NCBI RefSeq assembly: GCF_014644435.1
Contig: NZ_BMKR01000011.1
Location: 165,522 to 229,521, forward strand
Direction of reading: 5' to 3'
DNA length: 64,000 bases
Origin: Paenibacillus albidus
GTDB lineage: Bacteria; Bacillota; Bacilli; Paenibacillales; Paenibacillaceae
Below are positions 34,419-43,469 of the stretch, piece after piece (positions within the stretch are counted from its first letter, which is position 1; the number at the start of each line of letters is the position of its first letter). Position numbers and translations under genes: made by a program. A model generated the notes under the pieces. That model was given only the letters and a program-made list of their open reading frames with translations, did no database searches and had not been told where the DNA came from.

Positions 34419-36245
34419 CTATACTAAATACTCCATTAAAATCGTCTTGTCTACGGTCTGCAAGGTTACAGAAATCCGGTCGCCGCTCTTCAGTTCAAGG
34501 CCGCTCGAGGCATCGGCCGCACGCCCGGATCTCTCCACGGCAATTCCCTCAGCGCTGCTGCGCAGCAGAATGCGGTCATTCTTGACCGGCGTGAAGACCA
34601 GATTCTCGCTTTCTTTCAATTCCGGCGCAAGCTGGAGCAGCTGATGCAGATTGAATTTGCCCCGGAAGGCGGACAGCTTCTTGTACTGCGGATACGTCTT
34701 CTCTCCGGTGTTGCCGTCCTGCACTTCAATAACCAGCTGTCCAACAAAACCACGGGTCGCTTTTTGGCGGAGCAGCCAGAAGGCAACGCCGGCTGCTAGC
34801 AGCAGCAGAACGGCTCCGATGATGTAATACAGGCTCTTCGATGCCGGCTTCTCTTCGGCAGGGTCAGTTCCGGTTCCAGCCGGGGCCTGGGTGGCTCCCG
34901 CTCCAGCCGCTCCTGTCTTGGCATTGACCGTAAGTGTATCACTCTCACGATAGAAGCTGCTCTCCTCCGCCCGGACCTTCAATTCATAGTTATGGCTGTC
35001 TTTCACCTCAAAAGTACCCTTGAATACATCGCCTGTATTATCGAGCGGGATCTCTTCGGTCTTCCCGGTATCGGTATCCGTGGCGAGCAGAACCGCCTTC
35101 ATATTCTGATACAAATTGCTGAGCGTTACCTGAGTGCCGTTGCTGTAAAGGCGGGAAGCAATGTCGATGGTATCCCCCTTTTTATAGGTCTTTGACGGCA
35201 ATGCATCCATTTTGAGCTCCAGATCATAGTTAAAAACGAGATTGATATCAATCTTGTCCTTGGGGACACCCTTGATCTGCAGCTTCCAGTCTCCCTGCTG
35301 TGGCGACAGCAGCTTAATCAGACTGTAAGTCTTGGACTGCGACAACAGGATATCATTCGATGGAATCGCAACGCTTTTGCCCGACGGATCAGTCAACTTC
35401 GCTTCTACCGGCTGGGAAGACATTATCGAGATATTCGCTTCCAGCACGCTTGCGTTCGGCACATTGACTGTAACATCCTGGTAGTTTCCGTTAGCCGTTA
35501 TGGATTGAACCGGAACAATCTTCAGCTTCAGATGGCTGGCAAAAATCTCACTGAGGATTTCCGGCAGATCATCCGCCGTATCCGTTGAGAACGCCTTGCC
35601 TCCGGTCTTGCCCGACAGATCGGCCAGGCTCTGCTTGTTCAGCTTGCCGTCGGCATTAAGGCCAATGGTATAAATAGGATATCCGTTCTTCTTGGCGGTC
35701 TCCACCGCCGCCGCTAGCTCTGTATCGGACTGGCTCTGTGTCCGGCCCGTAGCTTGGTTGAAATCATTATTGCCGTCTGCCAGCATGACAATCATCGGCT
35801 CATGTGCGGGATCACTTCCGTTCTGAAGCACCTTTACCGCTTCTTCCATCCCCACCGCGATATCCGTATAAGGTCCGCGGTCCAGCCCGTCAATAAAGTC
35901 CTTCAGATCCTGCTTGTCGGCAGCCGAGTTAATCTGCAGCAGCGCCTTCTCGCGCTGTACCTCATCGGTGTAGGCTACAATGCCGACCTTATCCCCTTGG
36001 GCGGAGAGCATATCTATGAACATTTTCATCGCTTCACCTGCGATGTTGTTCTTGTCACTCGTCTTCATGGAATTGCTGACATCAATAAGAAGCACGGCAT
36101 CAATGTGTGAACCGGTTGGCGCCGCTGCATAGGCCCGTACAGCCATTAAGGGAGCTGTAGCGATAAGCAAAACCAGCAGCAGTGCCGGAAAGATACGTTG
36201 CATAATAGTCTTGGCTGTTCTTGAAGCTGGATGTTTACGAAGCAT
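34419..36245 (-). CDS. Exported vWA-domain protein with C-terminal membrane anchor
   Basis: Protein of 608 residues. Signal peptide (to about residue 40, RAYAAAP), then a vWA domain (about 48-235) with metal site DVSNS (55-59) and MLADGNND. Beta-rich Ig-like regions (about 240-440), a Thr/Ala/Pro linker, one membrane helix (about 478-498) and a cytoplasmic C-terminal region (about 500-608) resembling a small beta domain follow (LELKSGDRISVTLQTVDKT). It could relay an outside binding event to the cytoplasmic GTPase parts. AGAGGAG lies nine bases before the ATG. First gene of the minus-strand operon, 31 bases before the tubulin-like gene. Confidence 0.83.
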   Translation of the reverse strand: MLRKHPASRTAKTIMQRIFPALLLVLLIATAPLMAVRAYAAAPTGSHIDAVLLIDVSNSMKTSDKNNIAGEAMKMFIDMLSAQGDKVGIVAYTDEVQREKALLQINSAADKQDLKDFIDGLDRGPYTDIAVGMEEAVKVLQNGSDPAHEPMIVMLADGNNDFNQATGRTQSQSDTELAAAVETAKKNGYPIYTIGLNADGKLNKQSLADLSGKTGGKAFSTDTADDLPEILSEIFASHLKLKIVPVQSITANGNYQDVTVNVPNASVLEANISIMSSQPVEAKLTDPSGKSVAIPSNDILLSQSKTYSLIKLLSPQQGDWKLQIKGVPKDKIDINLVFNYDLELKMDALPSKTYKKGDTIDIASRLYSNGTQVTLSNLYQNMKAVLLATDTDTGKTEEIPLDNTGDVFKGTFEVKDSHNYELKVRAEESSFYRESDTLTVNAKTGAAGAGATQAPAGTGTDPAEEKPASKSLYYIIGAVLLLLAAGVAFWLLRQKATRGFVGQLVIEVQDGNTGEKTYPQYKKLSAFRGKFNLHQLLQLAPELKESENLVFTPVKNDRILLRSSAEGIAVERSGRAADASSGLELKSGDRISVTLQTVDKTILMEYLV

Positions 36246-36325
36246 AAAGATGGCTCCTCTTGTGTTATAGTGGGCACATATAGCTAGCCTGTGCGAAAGC
36301 TAAATTCTGTAAATAACATGCCATT

Positions 36326-36354
36326 ATGATATAATTAAACCTTGTAAACTTCAA
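36326..36354 (-). promoter_or_regulatory. Promoter of the vWA/tubulin-like operon, overlapping a divergent promoter
   Basis: Minus strand: TTGAAG (36354-36349), 17 bases, TATCAT (36331-36326), about 80 bases before the first gene. On the plus strand TATAAT (36330-36335) overlaps it and could be the -10 of the divergent genes, with a poor -35 (CTGTAA, 36307). The overlap would make the two operons mutually exclusive or jointly regulated. Confidence 0.45.
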
Positions 36355-36449
36355 CTTTAGGACCGACGGTCCGGGACGGGGAGAAGGATAAGAAACGCCA
36401 TTTCTGATCACCGTACGCATCCGTGTGTCCAAGCAGAAAGGATCGTTCC

Positions 36450-36602
36450 ATGATTTCATACGTCATTCTGGCCATTACGTTCCTATATGTCGTCATTCAA
36501 ATTTCCCTGTATGCCGCCCGCCAGCGCAAACCGCTTACCCGCGATGACATCGAAGAGAGACTGCTGGCAACGCTGAACGGAGGCGACCATGGCCGTCCAT
36601 AA
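36450..36602 (+). CDS. Small single-span membrane protein (50 residues)
   Basis: ATG at 36450 opens a 50-codon frame: a hydrophobic helix (residues 2-22, ISYVILAITFLYVVIQISLY), then a basic/acidic cytoplasmic tail (RQRKPLTRDDIEERLLATLN). AAAGGA lies eight bases upstream. Its stop at 36602 overlaps the start of the zinc-ribbon gene (36589) by 14 bases, and the end of this frame supplies that gene's CGGAGG ribosome site. This coupling argues that it is translated. Not recognised as any family. Confidence 0.65.
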   Translation: MISYVILAITFLYVVIQISLYAARQRKPLTRDDIEERLLATLNGGDHGRP

Positions 36603-37530
36603 GAAAAAACCCGTCACCTTTCGTCCGTTCAAGGCTCCGCGTTATGCCTTCGACAACCTGCGCATCTGCCGCCGCTGCGGACGTTACACTGCACTCCGCG
36701 AAGAACATTGCACCGGATGCGGCAAGTCCTCCTTGGTGCCGGTTGAACAACACGCTGTATCCATCGCCGGACGCAAGATACATACCCGTCTGCTGCTCAC
36801 CTTGTTCCTCACCCTGGCCTCCGTCTATTTTGGCACCAGCCTGCAGCAGATGGTCCTATGCGGAGCCGGCGGTCTTGTATTGATGGGCTTACTTTACTAT
36901 ACGCAGCGAAAAACAAGGAAGAATGAAAATTTGCGCTCACTTGATCAGCTGCTGGGACATAATATCGGTATCCTTAAGCAAGGACTGGAGTTCAACCGTC
37001 AGGAAGCCGTCTCCGTACTCCGCGAGAATGATGTACTAGCCTATGAGAAGCTGCGCGAGCTCTCTGTTCTGCTCCGCGGTGACCGCATTGCCCGGCAGCG
37101 GGTCGCCCTGCTGCACGGATTTCTGCTGCGGAAGGATATGGAGCTGGAGCTGGAACAGCTCCTGCTCAAGGACTTCGAGCCGCTGCTGGCAGAATATATC
37201 GGCGAAGTTGCCAAGGTACGCCGGGATTTGATCAAGGACCGGACGCTGCGGTATGTAAAGACGTACGAAGTCCAGATTCTGCAAATGGATAAAGGCTCCG
37301 CTATCCTTGCGGGCGTTGCCGGGGCAGCGGTGCGCATGAAGCGTTATGCCCTGCTCTATTCCGGCTTTATAGGAAGATATGTGCAGGATCTGCCCAAAGA
37401 CCGCGTGCTGCGGTTGTCCAGGATGATCGCTGCCAACCCGCATGAGCCATGGAACGGCCTTGATCAGACCGTTGCGGAAATTGTCAGCACCAAATACCGC
37501 TGGGACCCCGATTTTCAGGTTGATGCTTAG
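36589..37530 (+). CDS. Zinc-ribbon membrane protein of unknown function
   Basis: Protein of 313 residues. CRRC (27-30) and CTGC (41-44) make a compact zinc ribbon at the N-terminus. Two membrane helices follow (about 64-82 and 86-102), then a cytoplasmic helical region (about 110-313) rich in Leu/Glu/Arg heptads (LRENDVLAYEKLRELSVLLRG). Nothing catalytic is visible. It opens the plus-strand half of the divergent vWA/tubulin-like locus and shares a zinc ribbon with the GTPase gene there. Confidence 0.7.
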   Translation: MAVHKKKPVTFRPFKAPRYAFDNLRICRRCGRYTALREEHCTGCGKSSLVPVEQHAVSIAGRKIHTRLLLTLFLTLASVYFGTSLQQMVLCGAGGLVLMGLLYYTQRKTRKNENLRSLDQLLGHNIGILKQGLEFNRQEAVSVLRENDVLAYEKLRELSVLLRGDRIARQRVALLHGFLLRKDMELELEQLLLKDFEPLLAEYIGEVAKVRRDLIKDRTLRYVKTYEVQILQMDKGSAILAGVAGAAVRMKRYALLYSGFIGRYVQDLPKDRVLRLSRMIAANPHEPWNGLDQTVAEIVSTKYRWDPDFQVDA

Positions 37531-37555
37531 ATACCAAAAAAAGAGGCTACTCTAT

Positions 37556-39349
37556 ATGACGATCAGACAAGTGATAACCCTGCGTAATTTTATGATCATT
37601 TTGTGTATAACTATGATTGGCCTGCTTGGGCAAAAAGCCGTCCGCATCGCGGACAAGATTCAGGCGGTACAGGAAGGTGACCGCTTATATGCCGCAGGCG
37701 ACCTGATTGCCGCCGAGGAGCAGTACCGGCAGGCTGCCGGGAACTCTTCGCTTCTTTATATGGAAGACAGGCTTGCGCAGAGGCTTGACGAGCTGGGGCC
37801 GATTACCAAAATCCGCAACGCCCTGAATACCCTGGTCTTAACTGCACGTGCCCAGTCGGCAACGAAGGATTTTACCGGACTGCTGCAGACCTATGAATCA
37901 CTAATCAGCCTGAAGGCTGTATATATGAAGACCGGGGGCTCCTATGAAGCCCATTTCCGCCAATTGTCTGCAGATTCTGGCCTCTCGGATGACCTGACCG
38001 TATATTTCCAGAAGTTCAAGAAGCAATTTCTTGCCGAGCTTGCAGAGAGCAAGGCGGGAGGCGGAAGCGGCGAGGACAGCTTCAAATGGAATTTGCTGTT
38101 GATCCCGGACGCTTTTTATGGGGAAACGGAGCTGAAGCAGGAGTTGCTCGCTGCAAGCTTTCAGGGGCATGACACAGTAAGGCTTAAGGCTGTGGCCGCT
38201 TCGGGGAGCTTCAGCCCCTTGCTGGACAACGCCTTGTCCATGATGAATGCCTACCGCAGTCATGACTACGAGGCGCCTTGGATACTGAAACAGACAGAGG
38301 CTAGTACAAAGTCCATACTGAACAAGGATCTGGATGCCGATAACCTCTCCGCCTTTGTACAGCACGGGATATCTTACCGCGCTTTTGCCCGCTCTGCAGG
38401 TCTTTCTTCATCCAGGGTGCTGACCCAGATTGACAAAAGTCTGGCACAGCTGCTCAAGACTGCCGGACGAAAGTCCCGGGCCGGGCAGCATGCGGAAGCA
38501 ATAGCCTTGTATGAGGCACTCGCTCCGCTGCAGGATACTTCGGCTGAACTGGCCGCTACGCGTCTCGCCTGGAATATAGCCGAGCCAGTCCGGCTGCTGC
38601 CCGGCGGCGAGTTGCCAGGGAAATACACCCACATAACCGCAGGCACAGGGCGGTATGGAGCACAGGTGTACGTAGCGGGAACAGACAGCAGCGGCCGCTT
38701 GTATTATGCGGCGTTAAAGGACGACGGCAGTGTCGTCACCCTGAACGGCGATGTCCTTCCCGGATACGCGCGCCTGCGCCGCCTTGTGTTCGACGATTCG
38801 CTTGCGCTTGGCAACAACACCGGCGTACCGGTGGTCATGGCCGAAGCCGACAGTGAAGACGAGCAGACCCTATATACCGCTTATGAGATGAAACCCGAAG
38901 GCATGACACTGCTGCTCTCCTTTACAGCTGACAGCTACGAGCTTCAGGCGGATGGTTCGCTGCTCGTGCAAGGCGCGCAGCTTGCAGACGGCACTTTTGC
39001 CCCTGAAGCCATCTACCGCCACACAGTCAGCATGTACGAGTTCAGCGAGTTGGTACAGGAGGTACAGGAAGAGCAGGAGTATCCGCTTATTACGGCCTCA
39101 GAGCTTGAACAACGCCCCGACGAGAAGGTATCGTTACAAGGCGAACTCTACGTGGACAATAACGGTACAACCGTTCTTTCCTCGGACGGGCGATACATCG
39201 CCTTGCAGGGTGAGATCGGCGTTACCGGCAATTCAGTGGTGTCCGGCCAGTTCCAACATAACTATAAAACCGTAGGAACCGATATCGGCGAACAATTGGT
39301 GCCTGAGTTTGTTGTAGAGAGCGTTGGCAGCCTGAGCCTTATCTACTAA
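37556..39349 (+). CDS. Single-span exoprotein of unknown function
   Basis: Protein of about 597 residues. An N-terminal membrane helix (about 12-29, FMIILCITMIGLLGQKA) is followed by a TPR-like helical part (AVQEGDRLYAAGDLIAAEEQYRQ; LLKTAGRKSRAGQHAEAIALYEALAPLQD) and a C-terminal beta-rich part (about 370-597). Probably anchored with the bulk outside the cytoplasm. The start at 37556 has AAGAGG nine bases upstream; an ATG at 37523 overlapping the previous stop lacks a site. It ends the plus-strand arm of the system, followed by a strong terminator. Confidence 0.7.
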   Translation: MTIRQVITLRNFMIILCITMIGLLGQKAVRIADKIQAVQEGDRLYAAGDLIAAEEQYRQAAGNSSLLYMEDRLAQRLDELGPITKIRNALNTLVLTARAQSATKDFTGLLQTYESLISLKAVYMKTGGSYEAHFRQLSADSGLSDDLTVYFQKFKKQFLAELAESKAGGGSGEDSFKWNLLLIPDAFYGETELKQELLAASFQGHDTVRLKAVAASGSFSPLLDNALSMMNAYRSHDYEAPWILKQTEASTKSILNKDLDADNLSAFVQHGISYRAFARSAGLSSSRVLTQIDKSLAQLLKTAGRKSRAGQHAEAIALYEALAPLQDTSAELAATRLAWNIAEPVRLLPGGELPGKYTHITAGTGRYGAQVYVAGTDSSGRLYYAALKDDGSVVTLNGDVLPGYARLRRLVFDDSLALGNNTGVPVVMAEADSEDEQTLYTAYEMKPEGMTLLLSFTADSYELQADGSLLVQGAQLADGTFAPEAIYRHTVSMYEFSELVQEVQEEQEYPLITASELEQRPDEKVSLQGELYVDNNGTTVLSSDGRYIALQGEIGVTGNSVVSGQFQHNYKTVGTDIGEQLVPEFVVESVGSLSLIY

Positions 39350-39406
39350 TGATTCAGCCACCGTTTGACACACACCTGGACACATCCCCACTGTTCTGAG
39401 CGACGA

Positions 39407-39434
39407 AGAGGAGCCCCGCGGGGCTCCTTTTTGA
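39407..39434 (+). terminator. Rho-independent terminator of the zinc-ribbon operon
   Basis: AGGAGCCCC-GC-GGGGCTCCT followed by TTTTTGATT, 58 bases downstream of the last plus-strand gene. Confidence 0.9.
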
Positions 39435-39471
39435 TTGAGGCAACCACTCAAGCCGAAGTAGTGCGGTCGCC

Positions 39472-39680
39472 GAAAGGCATTTTTGCCTCTCGTTCGTACA
39501 CTTTGGTCCCTCCGTCCACAATCAAGAGCATTTTTGCCTTTCATTGTGGCGATTCCGGTCGCTGTGGCGGATTCTAAGGCATTTTTGCCTCTCATTCGCA
39601 CACTTTGGCCCATTCCGCCACAATCTAAGGCATTTTTGCCTCTCGTTTCATCGACTCCAGCCACCAGGGCGCCTCCTCTC
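39472..39680. repeat. 51-bp tandem repeat, four units
   Basis: GCATTTTTGCC recurs at 39477, 39528, 39579 and 39630, exactly 51 bases apart. Units 1 and 3 are alike throughout (CACTTTGG...CCACAATC); units 2 and 4 keep the core and diverge afterwards. Each unit opens with AGGCA-TTTT-TGCCT, a mini-hairpin. The period is 17 codons, so a minus-strand frame reads a repeated GKNALDCG...QSVR peptide, but it has no ribosome site or plausible start. The rest of 39350-39799 holds only the terminator above. Confidence 0.8.
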
Positions 39681-39799
39681 CGAACCCAAAAAGTCATCAA
39701 AAAAATATTAATTTCCCTACAAATTTTTTAACGCATACGGGGCGTGGGATTGCCCTCAAAAACTAGCTGATTGCAGACGCCCGGGGGTGTCTTCGTCTA

Positions 39800-39853
39800 T
39801 TGACTTTTCAAGATATAGTACATAAAATGATTAAGCGCAACTAAATGTAGTGT
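39800..39853 (+). promoter_or_regulatory. nrdIEF promoter with two NrdR-box-like sites
   Basis: TTGACT (39800-39805), 17 bases, TAAAAT (39823-39828). NrdR-like 16-mers lie at 39806-39821 (TTTCAAGATATAGTAC, inside the spacer) and 39838-39853 (CAACTAAATGTAGTGT), 32 bases apart, about three helical turns as seen for paired NrdR boxes. The second matches the palindrome ACACTATATATAGTGT at 12 of 16 positions, the first more weakly. Confidence 0.6.
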
Positions 39854-39942
39854 ATATATAGATAAACCCGTGAATCTAGCGGGAATGCCATTTATAGATT
39901 TGTCAAGTACAAAGAGAAGGTTGTTACAGGAGGTTAGAGACC

Positions 39943-40302
39943 ATGCTGATTGCTTATGATTCCAAAACCGGCAACGTAAAACGGTTCATCAGCAAGCTGA
40001 AGCTGCCGGCCGTACAAATTGAAGAGCATATGACGATAGACGAGCCTTACGTGCTTGTTACATACACCACCGGATTTGGGCAAATCCCAGAGAAGGTGTC
40101 TTCTTTTTTGGAAAAGAACCATTCCAGGCTGAAAGGCATCGCCGCCAGCGGCAACAAGAACTGGGGCGAGCTGTTCGCGCACAGTGCGGACCTGATTGCA
40201 CAGCAGTATAATGTGCCGGTCGTGGGGAAGTTTGAACTGTCGGGAACATTTGGCGACGTAGAGCGCATTAAACAGGAGGTGAGCCGGGTTGCGGCATATT
40301 GA
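39943..40302 (+). CDS. nrdI: Class Ib ribonucleotide reductase flavodoxin NrdI
   Basis: Flavodoxin-like protein of 119 residues that supplies oxidant for assembling the Mn(III)2-tyrosyl radical cofactor of NrdF. Family marks are DSKTGNVKRF (FMN phosphate loop) and TYTTGFGQIPEKVSSFL, GIAASGNKNWGELF. ATG with AGGAGG upstream. The nrdE start overlaps its end. No nrdH redoxin gene lies in the cluster, so the reductant must be encoded elsewhere. Confidence 0.95.
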   Translation: MLIAYDSKTGNVKRFISKLKLPAVQIEEHMTIDEPYVLVTYTTGFGQIPEKVSSFLEKNHSRLKGIAASGNKNWGELFAHSADLIAQQYNVPVVGKFELSGTFGDVERIKQEVSRVAAY

Positions 40303-42373
40303 ACTGAACAACATGTTGATGAAGAGAGACGAAAGCGGCTTTTTCCAGCTGGACAAGGACCAGGAGGCTGTGGCCGAATTTATGCGGGAGGTGGAGCGGC
40401 GTTGTCTGACTTTCCCGAATACGAAAGCCAAAGTGGATTATATGATCGCCAATGATTACTACGAGGACTTGTATGACCGTTATACCGCTGCCGAGATGGA
40501 GGATGTCTACCGGATTGCCCATGATTATAATTTCCGTTTTCCTTCTTACATGGCGGCTTCCAAGTTCTACACCGACTACGCCGTCAAAAGCAATGACCGC
40601 AAGCAATACCTGGAGCATTACCCCGACCGCGTAGCCGTTGTAGCGCTGCATCTCGGGCGCGGCAATGCCGATACCGCCCGGACCCTGGCCCGCTCGATGA
40701 TGGAGCAGCGGCTTCAGCCGGCAACACCGACCTTCCTCAATGCCGGCAAAAGCCGCCGTGGCGAGATGGTCTCCTGTTTCCTCCTGGAAATGGATGACTC
40801 GCTGAATTCGATCAACTACGTGCTGAATACCTGCATGCAGCTCTCCAAGATCGGCGGCGGTGTAGCCGTCAACCTCTCGAAGCTGCGCTCGCGCGGTGAA
40901 ACGATCAAGGGTGTTGAGGATGCTGCCAAAGGCATCATGCCGGTGCTGAAGCTGATGGAGGATGGATTCTCCTATGCCGATCAGATGGGCCAGCGCAAAG
41001 GTTCGGGGGCGGCTTATTATAATATTTTTGGCTGGGATGTACTGGAGTTCCTGGACAGCAAGAAGATCAACGCCGACGAGAGATCACGCCTGAAGACGTT
41101 GTCCATCGGATTGATCGTGCCGAACCGCTTCTACAAGCTGGCGCAGGACAATCAGCCGCTGTATGTGTTCGCTCCTTACACTGTCTACCAAGCCTATGGT
41201 ACACACCTGGATGACATGGATCTGGACGAAATGTACGATACCCTGCTCGCTGACCCGCGTGTGAAGAAAAGAGTTGCCATGAGCGCACGCGACATGCTGA
41301 CCAAAATTGCCATGATCCAGCTCGAATCGGGCTATCCATATATGATGAACAAGAGTAACGCCAATGCCGCCCACGCCCTGAAAAATGTCGGTCAGGTCAA
41401 AATGTCGAACCTGTGCACCGAGATTTTTCAATTGCAGGAAACTTCGGAGATTAACGATTACGGACAGCAGGATGCGATCCGCCGCGATATCAGCTGCAAC
41501 CTCGCTTCCCTGAACATCGTCAATGTAATGCAGCACGGCAAGATCCGTGAATCCGTCCATGAAGGCATGCTCGCGTTGACTGCAGTCAGCGATATGACTA
41601 CTGTCTCCAACGCGCCGGGTGTCGCCAAAGCGAATAAGGAGATGCACTCCGTAGGCCTGGGCGTGATGAACCTGCACGGTTACTTCGCCAAGAACAAGAT
41701 CGCTTATGAGAGTGAGCAGGCCCGCGATTTCGCCCGCACCTTCTTCATGACGATGAATTACCACTCTATTGAAAAGAGTATGGAGATCGCCGCCGAAACC
41801 GGCGAGACATTCCACGGCTTCGCGGAATCCGATTATGCGACCGGCGTTTATTTTGAACGCTACTTGTCTACGGATTACCGCCCGGTCACTGCGAAAGCAC
41901 AAGAGTTGTTCCAAGGAATCTACATTCCAACTCCTGAAGACTGGAAGCAGCTGCGTGACGCTGTAATGAAGAACGGCCTGTATCATGCGTACCGGCTGGC
42001 CATTGCGCCAACCGCGAGCATTTCCTATATCCAGAATGCGACCTCCAGTGTCATGCCGATTGTGGAGCAGATCGAGACACGGACTTATGCCAATTCGACC
42101 ACCTACTATCCGATGCCGTATTTGCAGCCTGATAATGTGTTCTTCTATAAATCCGCGTACCAGATGGACCAGTTCAAGGTTATTGACCTGATTGCGGAAA
42201 TTCAGCCCCACATTGACCAAGGCATCTCGACCGTTCTGCATGTGAACAGTGATGTAACGACCCGTGAGCTGGCCCGCTGCTACCTGTATGCGGCACACAA
42301 AGGATTGAAGTCCCTGTATTACACCCGGACCAAAAAGCTGTCCGTTGAGGAATGCCTGACCTGCTCGATCTAG
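40289..42373 (+). CDS. nrdE: Class Ib ribonucleoside-diphosphate reductase, alpha subunit
   Basis: Catalytic subunit of 694 residues that reduces ribonucleoside diphosphates. Seen: [21 protein letters not shown] with the first redox cysteine, the NLCTE active-site triad (Asn, Cys, Glu), and a C-terminal CLTC pair that re-reduces it. It is short at the N-terminus and lacks the ATP-cone of class Ia enzymes, as typical of NrdE. The start is TTG with AGGAGGTGA eight bases upstream, overlapping nrdI by 14 bases. Confidence 0.96.
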   Translation: MRHIELNNMLMKRDESGFFQLDKDQEAVAEFMREVERRCLTFPNTKAKVDYMIANDYYEDLYDRYTAAEMEDVYRIAHDYNFRFPSYMAASKFYTDYAVKSNDRKQYLEHYPDRVAVVALHLGRGNADTARTLARSMMEQRLQPATPTFLNAGKSRRGEMVSCFLLEMDDSLNSINYVLNTCMQLSKIGGGVAVNLSKLRSRGETIKGVEDAAKGIMPVLKLMEDGFSYADQMGQRKGSGAAYYNIFGWDVLEFLDSKKINADERSRLKTLSIGLIVPNRFYKLAQDNQPLYVFAPYTVYQAYGTHLDDMDLDEMYDTLLADPRVKKRVAMSARDMLTKIAMIQLESGYPYMMNKSNANAAHALKNVGQVKMSNLCTEIFQLQETSEINDYGQQDAIRRDISCNLASLNIVNVMQHGKIRESVHEGMLALTAVSDMTTVSNAPGVAKANKEMHSVGLGVMNLHGYFAKNKIAYESEQARDFARTFFMTMNYHSIEKSMEIAAETGETFHGFAESDYATGVYFERYLSTDYRPVTAKAQELFQGIYIPTPEDWKQLRDAVMKNGLYHAYRLAIAPTASISYIQNATSSVMPIVEQIETRTYANSTTYYPMPYLQPDNVFFYKSAYQMDQFKVIDLIAEIQPHIDQGISTVLHVNSDVTTRELARCYLYAAHKGLKSLYYTRTKKLSVEECLTCSI

Positions 42374-42398
42374 GTACAGAAAGGAAGATTATACGATT

Positions 42399-43358
42399 AT
42401 GAGCGCTATCCAAGCCGTTAACTGGAACCGCCCCGACGACGATTTCTCGCTGATGTTCTGGAACCAGAATATTATGCAGTTCTGGACGGACGACGAGATT
42501 CCATTATCCGATGACAAAATGTCCTGGCTGACTCTGAATGAGCAGGAAAAGGATTCCTATATGAAGGTGCTCGGCGGCCTGACGCTGCTCGATACGATTC
42601 AAGGCGGGGTAGGCATGCCGCAGATTATGGAGCATGTGGAAGGTTTGCAGCGCAAAGCCGTGCTGGGCTTCATGGGCATGATGGAGCAGATCCATGCCAA
42701 ATCATACAGCAGCATCTTCACAACCCTGGCTTCCACCGAAGAGATTGACAATGTATTCCGCTGGGTGGAAGACAACACTTTTCTGCAATTCAAAGCGGAG
42801 ACTATCTCCGAATACTACAAAAATATAAAGACTCCTAAAGACCTGTACCTGGCGATGGCAGCTTCCGTGCTTCTGGAAAGTTACCTGTTCTACAGCGGCT
42901 TTTTCTACCCGCTTTATCTGGCCGGCCAAGGCAAAATGACCTGCAGCGGCGAGATTATCGACCTTATTTTGCGGGATGAGAGCATTCACGGGGTATACGT
43001 CGGTGTACTGGCCCAGGAGATCTATGCCGAGCTCGAGGAAGATGAGCAGCGCGATCTGTACCAGACGCTGGTGGGGCTGCTGCGCCTGCTGCATGCCAAC
43101 GAAGAACAATACACGGAACAAATCTATGCGCCGATTGGCCTCGTGGACGAAGTTAAGACCTTCCTGCGGTACAACGCTAACAAGGCGATGATGAACCTGG
43201 GACTCGACCCGCTGTTCGAAGAGGAAGAGATCAATCCGATCGTCCAGAACGGGATCAGCACCCATACCAAACAGCATGACTTTTTCTCCAAAAAAGGCAA
43301 TGGCTACGTCCGGGCGATGAACGTTGAACCTTTGAAGGACGAGGATTTCCAATTCTAA
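42399..43358 (+). CDS. nrdF: Class Ib ribonucleoside-diphosphate reductase, beta subunit
   Basis: Radical-generating subunit of 319 residues. Dimetal ligands are visible in LLDTIQ (Asp), MEQIHAKSY (Glu, His; radical tyrosine at the end), LLESYLF (Glu) and LRDESIH (Glu, His). It forms the complex with NrdE. The ATG at 42399 has AGAAAGGAAG upstream, 25 bases after nrdE. Confidence 0.96.
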   Translation: MSAIQAVNWNRPDDDFSLMFWNQNIMQFWTDDEIPLSDDKMSWLTLNEQEKDSYMKVLGGLTLLDTIQGGVGMPQIMEHVEGLQRKAVLGFMGMMEQIHAKSYSSIFTTLASTEEIDNVFRWVEDNTFLQFKAETISEYYKNIKTPKDLYLAMAASVLLESYLFYSGFFYPLYLAGQGKMTCSGEIIDLILRDESIHGVYVGVLAQEIYAELEEDEQRDLYQTLVGLLRLLHANEEQYTEQIYAPIGLVDEVKTFLRYNANKAMMNLGLDPLFEEEEINPIVQNGISTHTKQHDFFSKKGNGYVRAMNVEPLKDEDFQF

Positions 43359-43387
43359 TGGCATGATATTACCGCATTCCAGACAGC

Positions 43388-43433
43388 AAAAAACGCTGGT
43401 TGAGAGCTTCCGCTCTGCACCGGCGTTTTTTTG
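43388..43433 (+). terminator. Terminator between nrdF and the convergent CPBP gene
   Basis: AAAAAACGC-TGGT and ACCG-GCGTTTTTTT pair around GAGAGCTTCCGCTCT, itself a small stem. It ends in a T-run for the nrd side and an A-run that gives U on the other strand, so it may serve both. Confidence 0.85.
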
Positions 43434-43469
43434 TTGTATTCTCCTGAATCATGATTCATGGGTGAAGCT

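Noticed and set aside
36265..36459. Short minus-strand frame in the divergent promoter region
   Set aside because: It overlaps both candidate promoters and has no ribosome site.
39472..39680. CRISPR array candidate from the 51-base repeat
   Set aside because: The units are a contiguous tandem repeat, not short identical repeats with unique spacers. No cas genes are near.
39233..39700. Minus-strand frame encoding a repeating GKNALDCG peptide
   Set aside because: The repeat comes from the 51-base DNA period. The frame overlaps the end of a real gene antisense and has no ribosome site.
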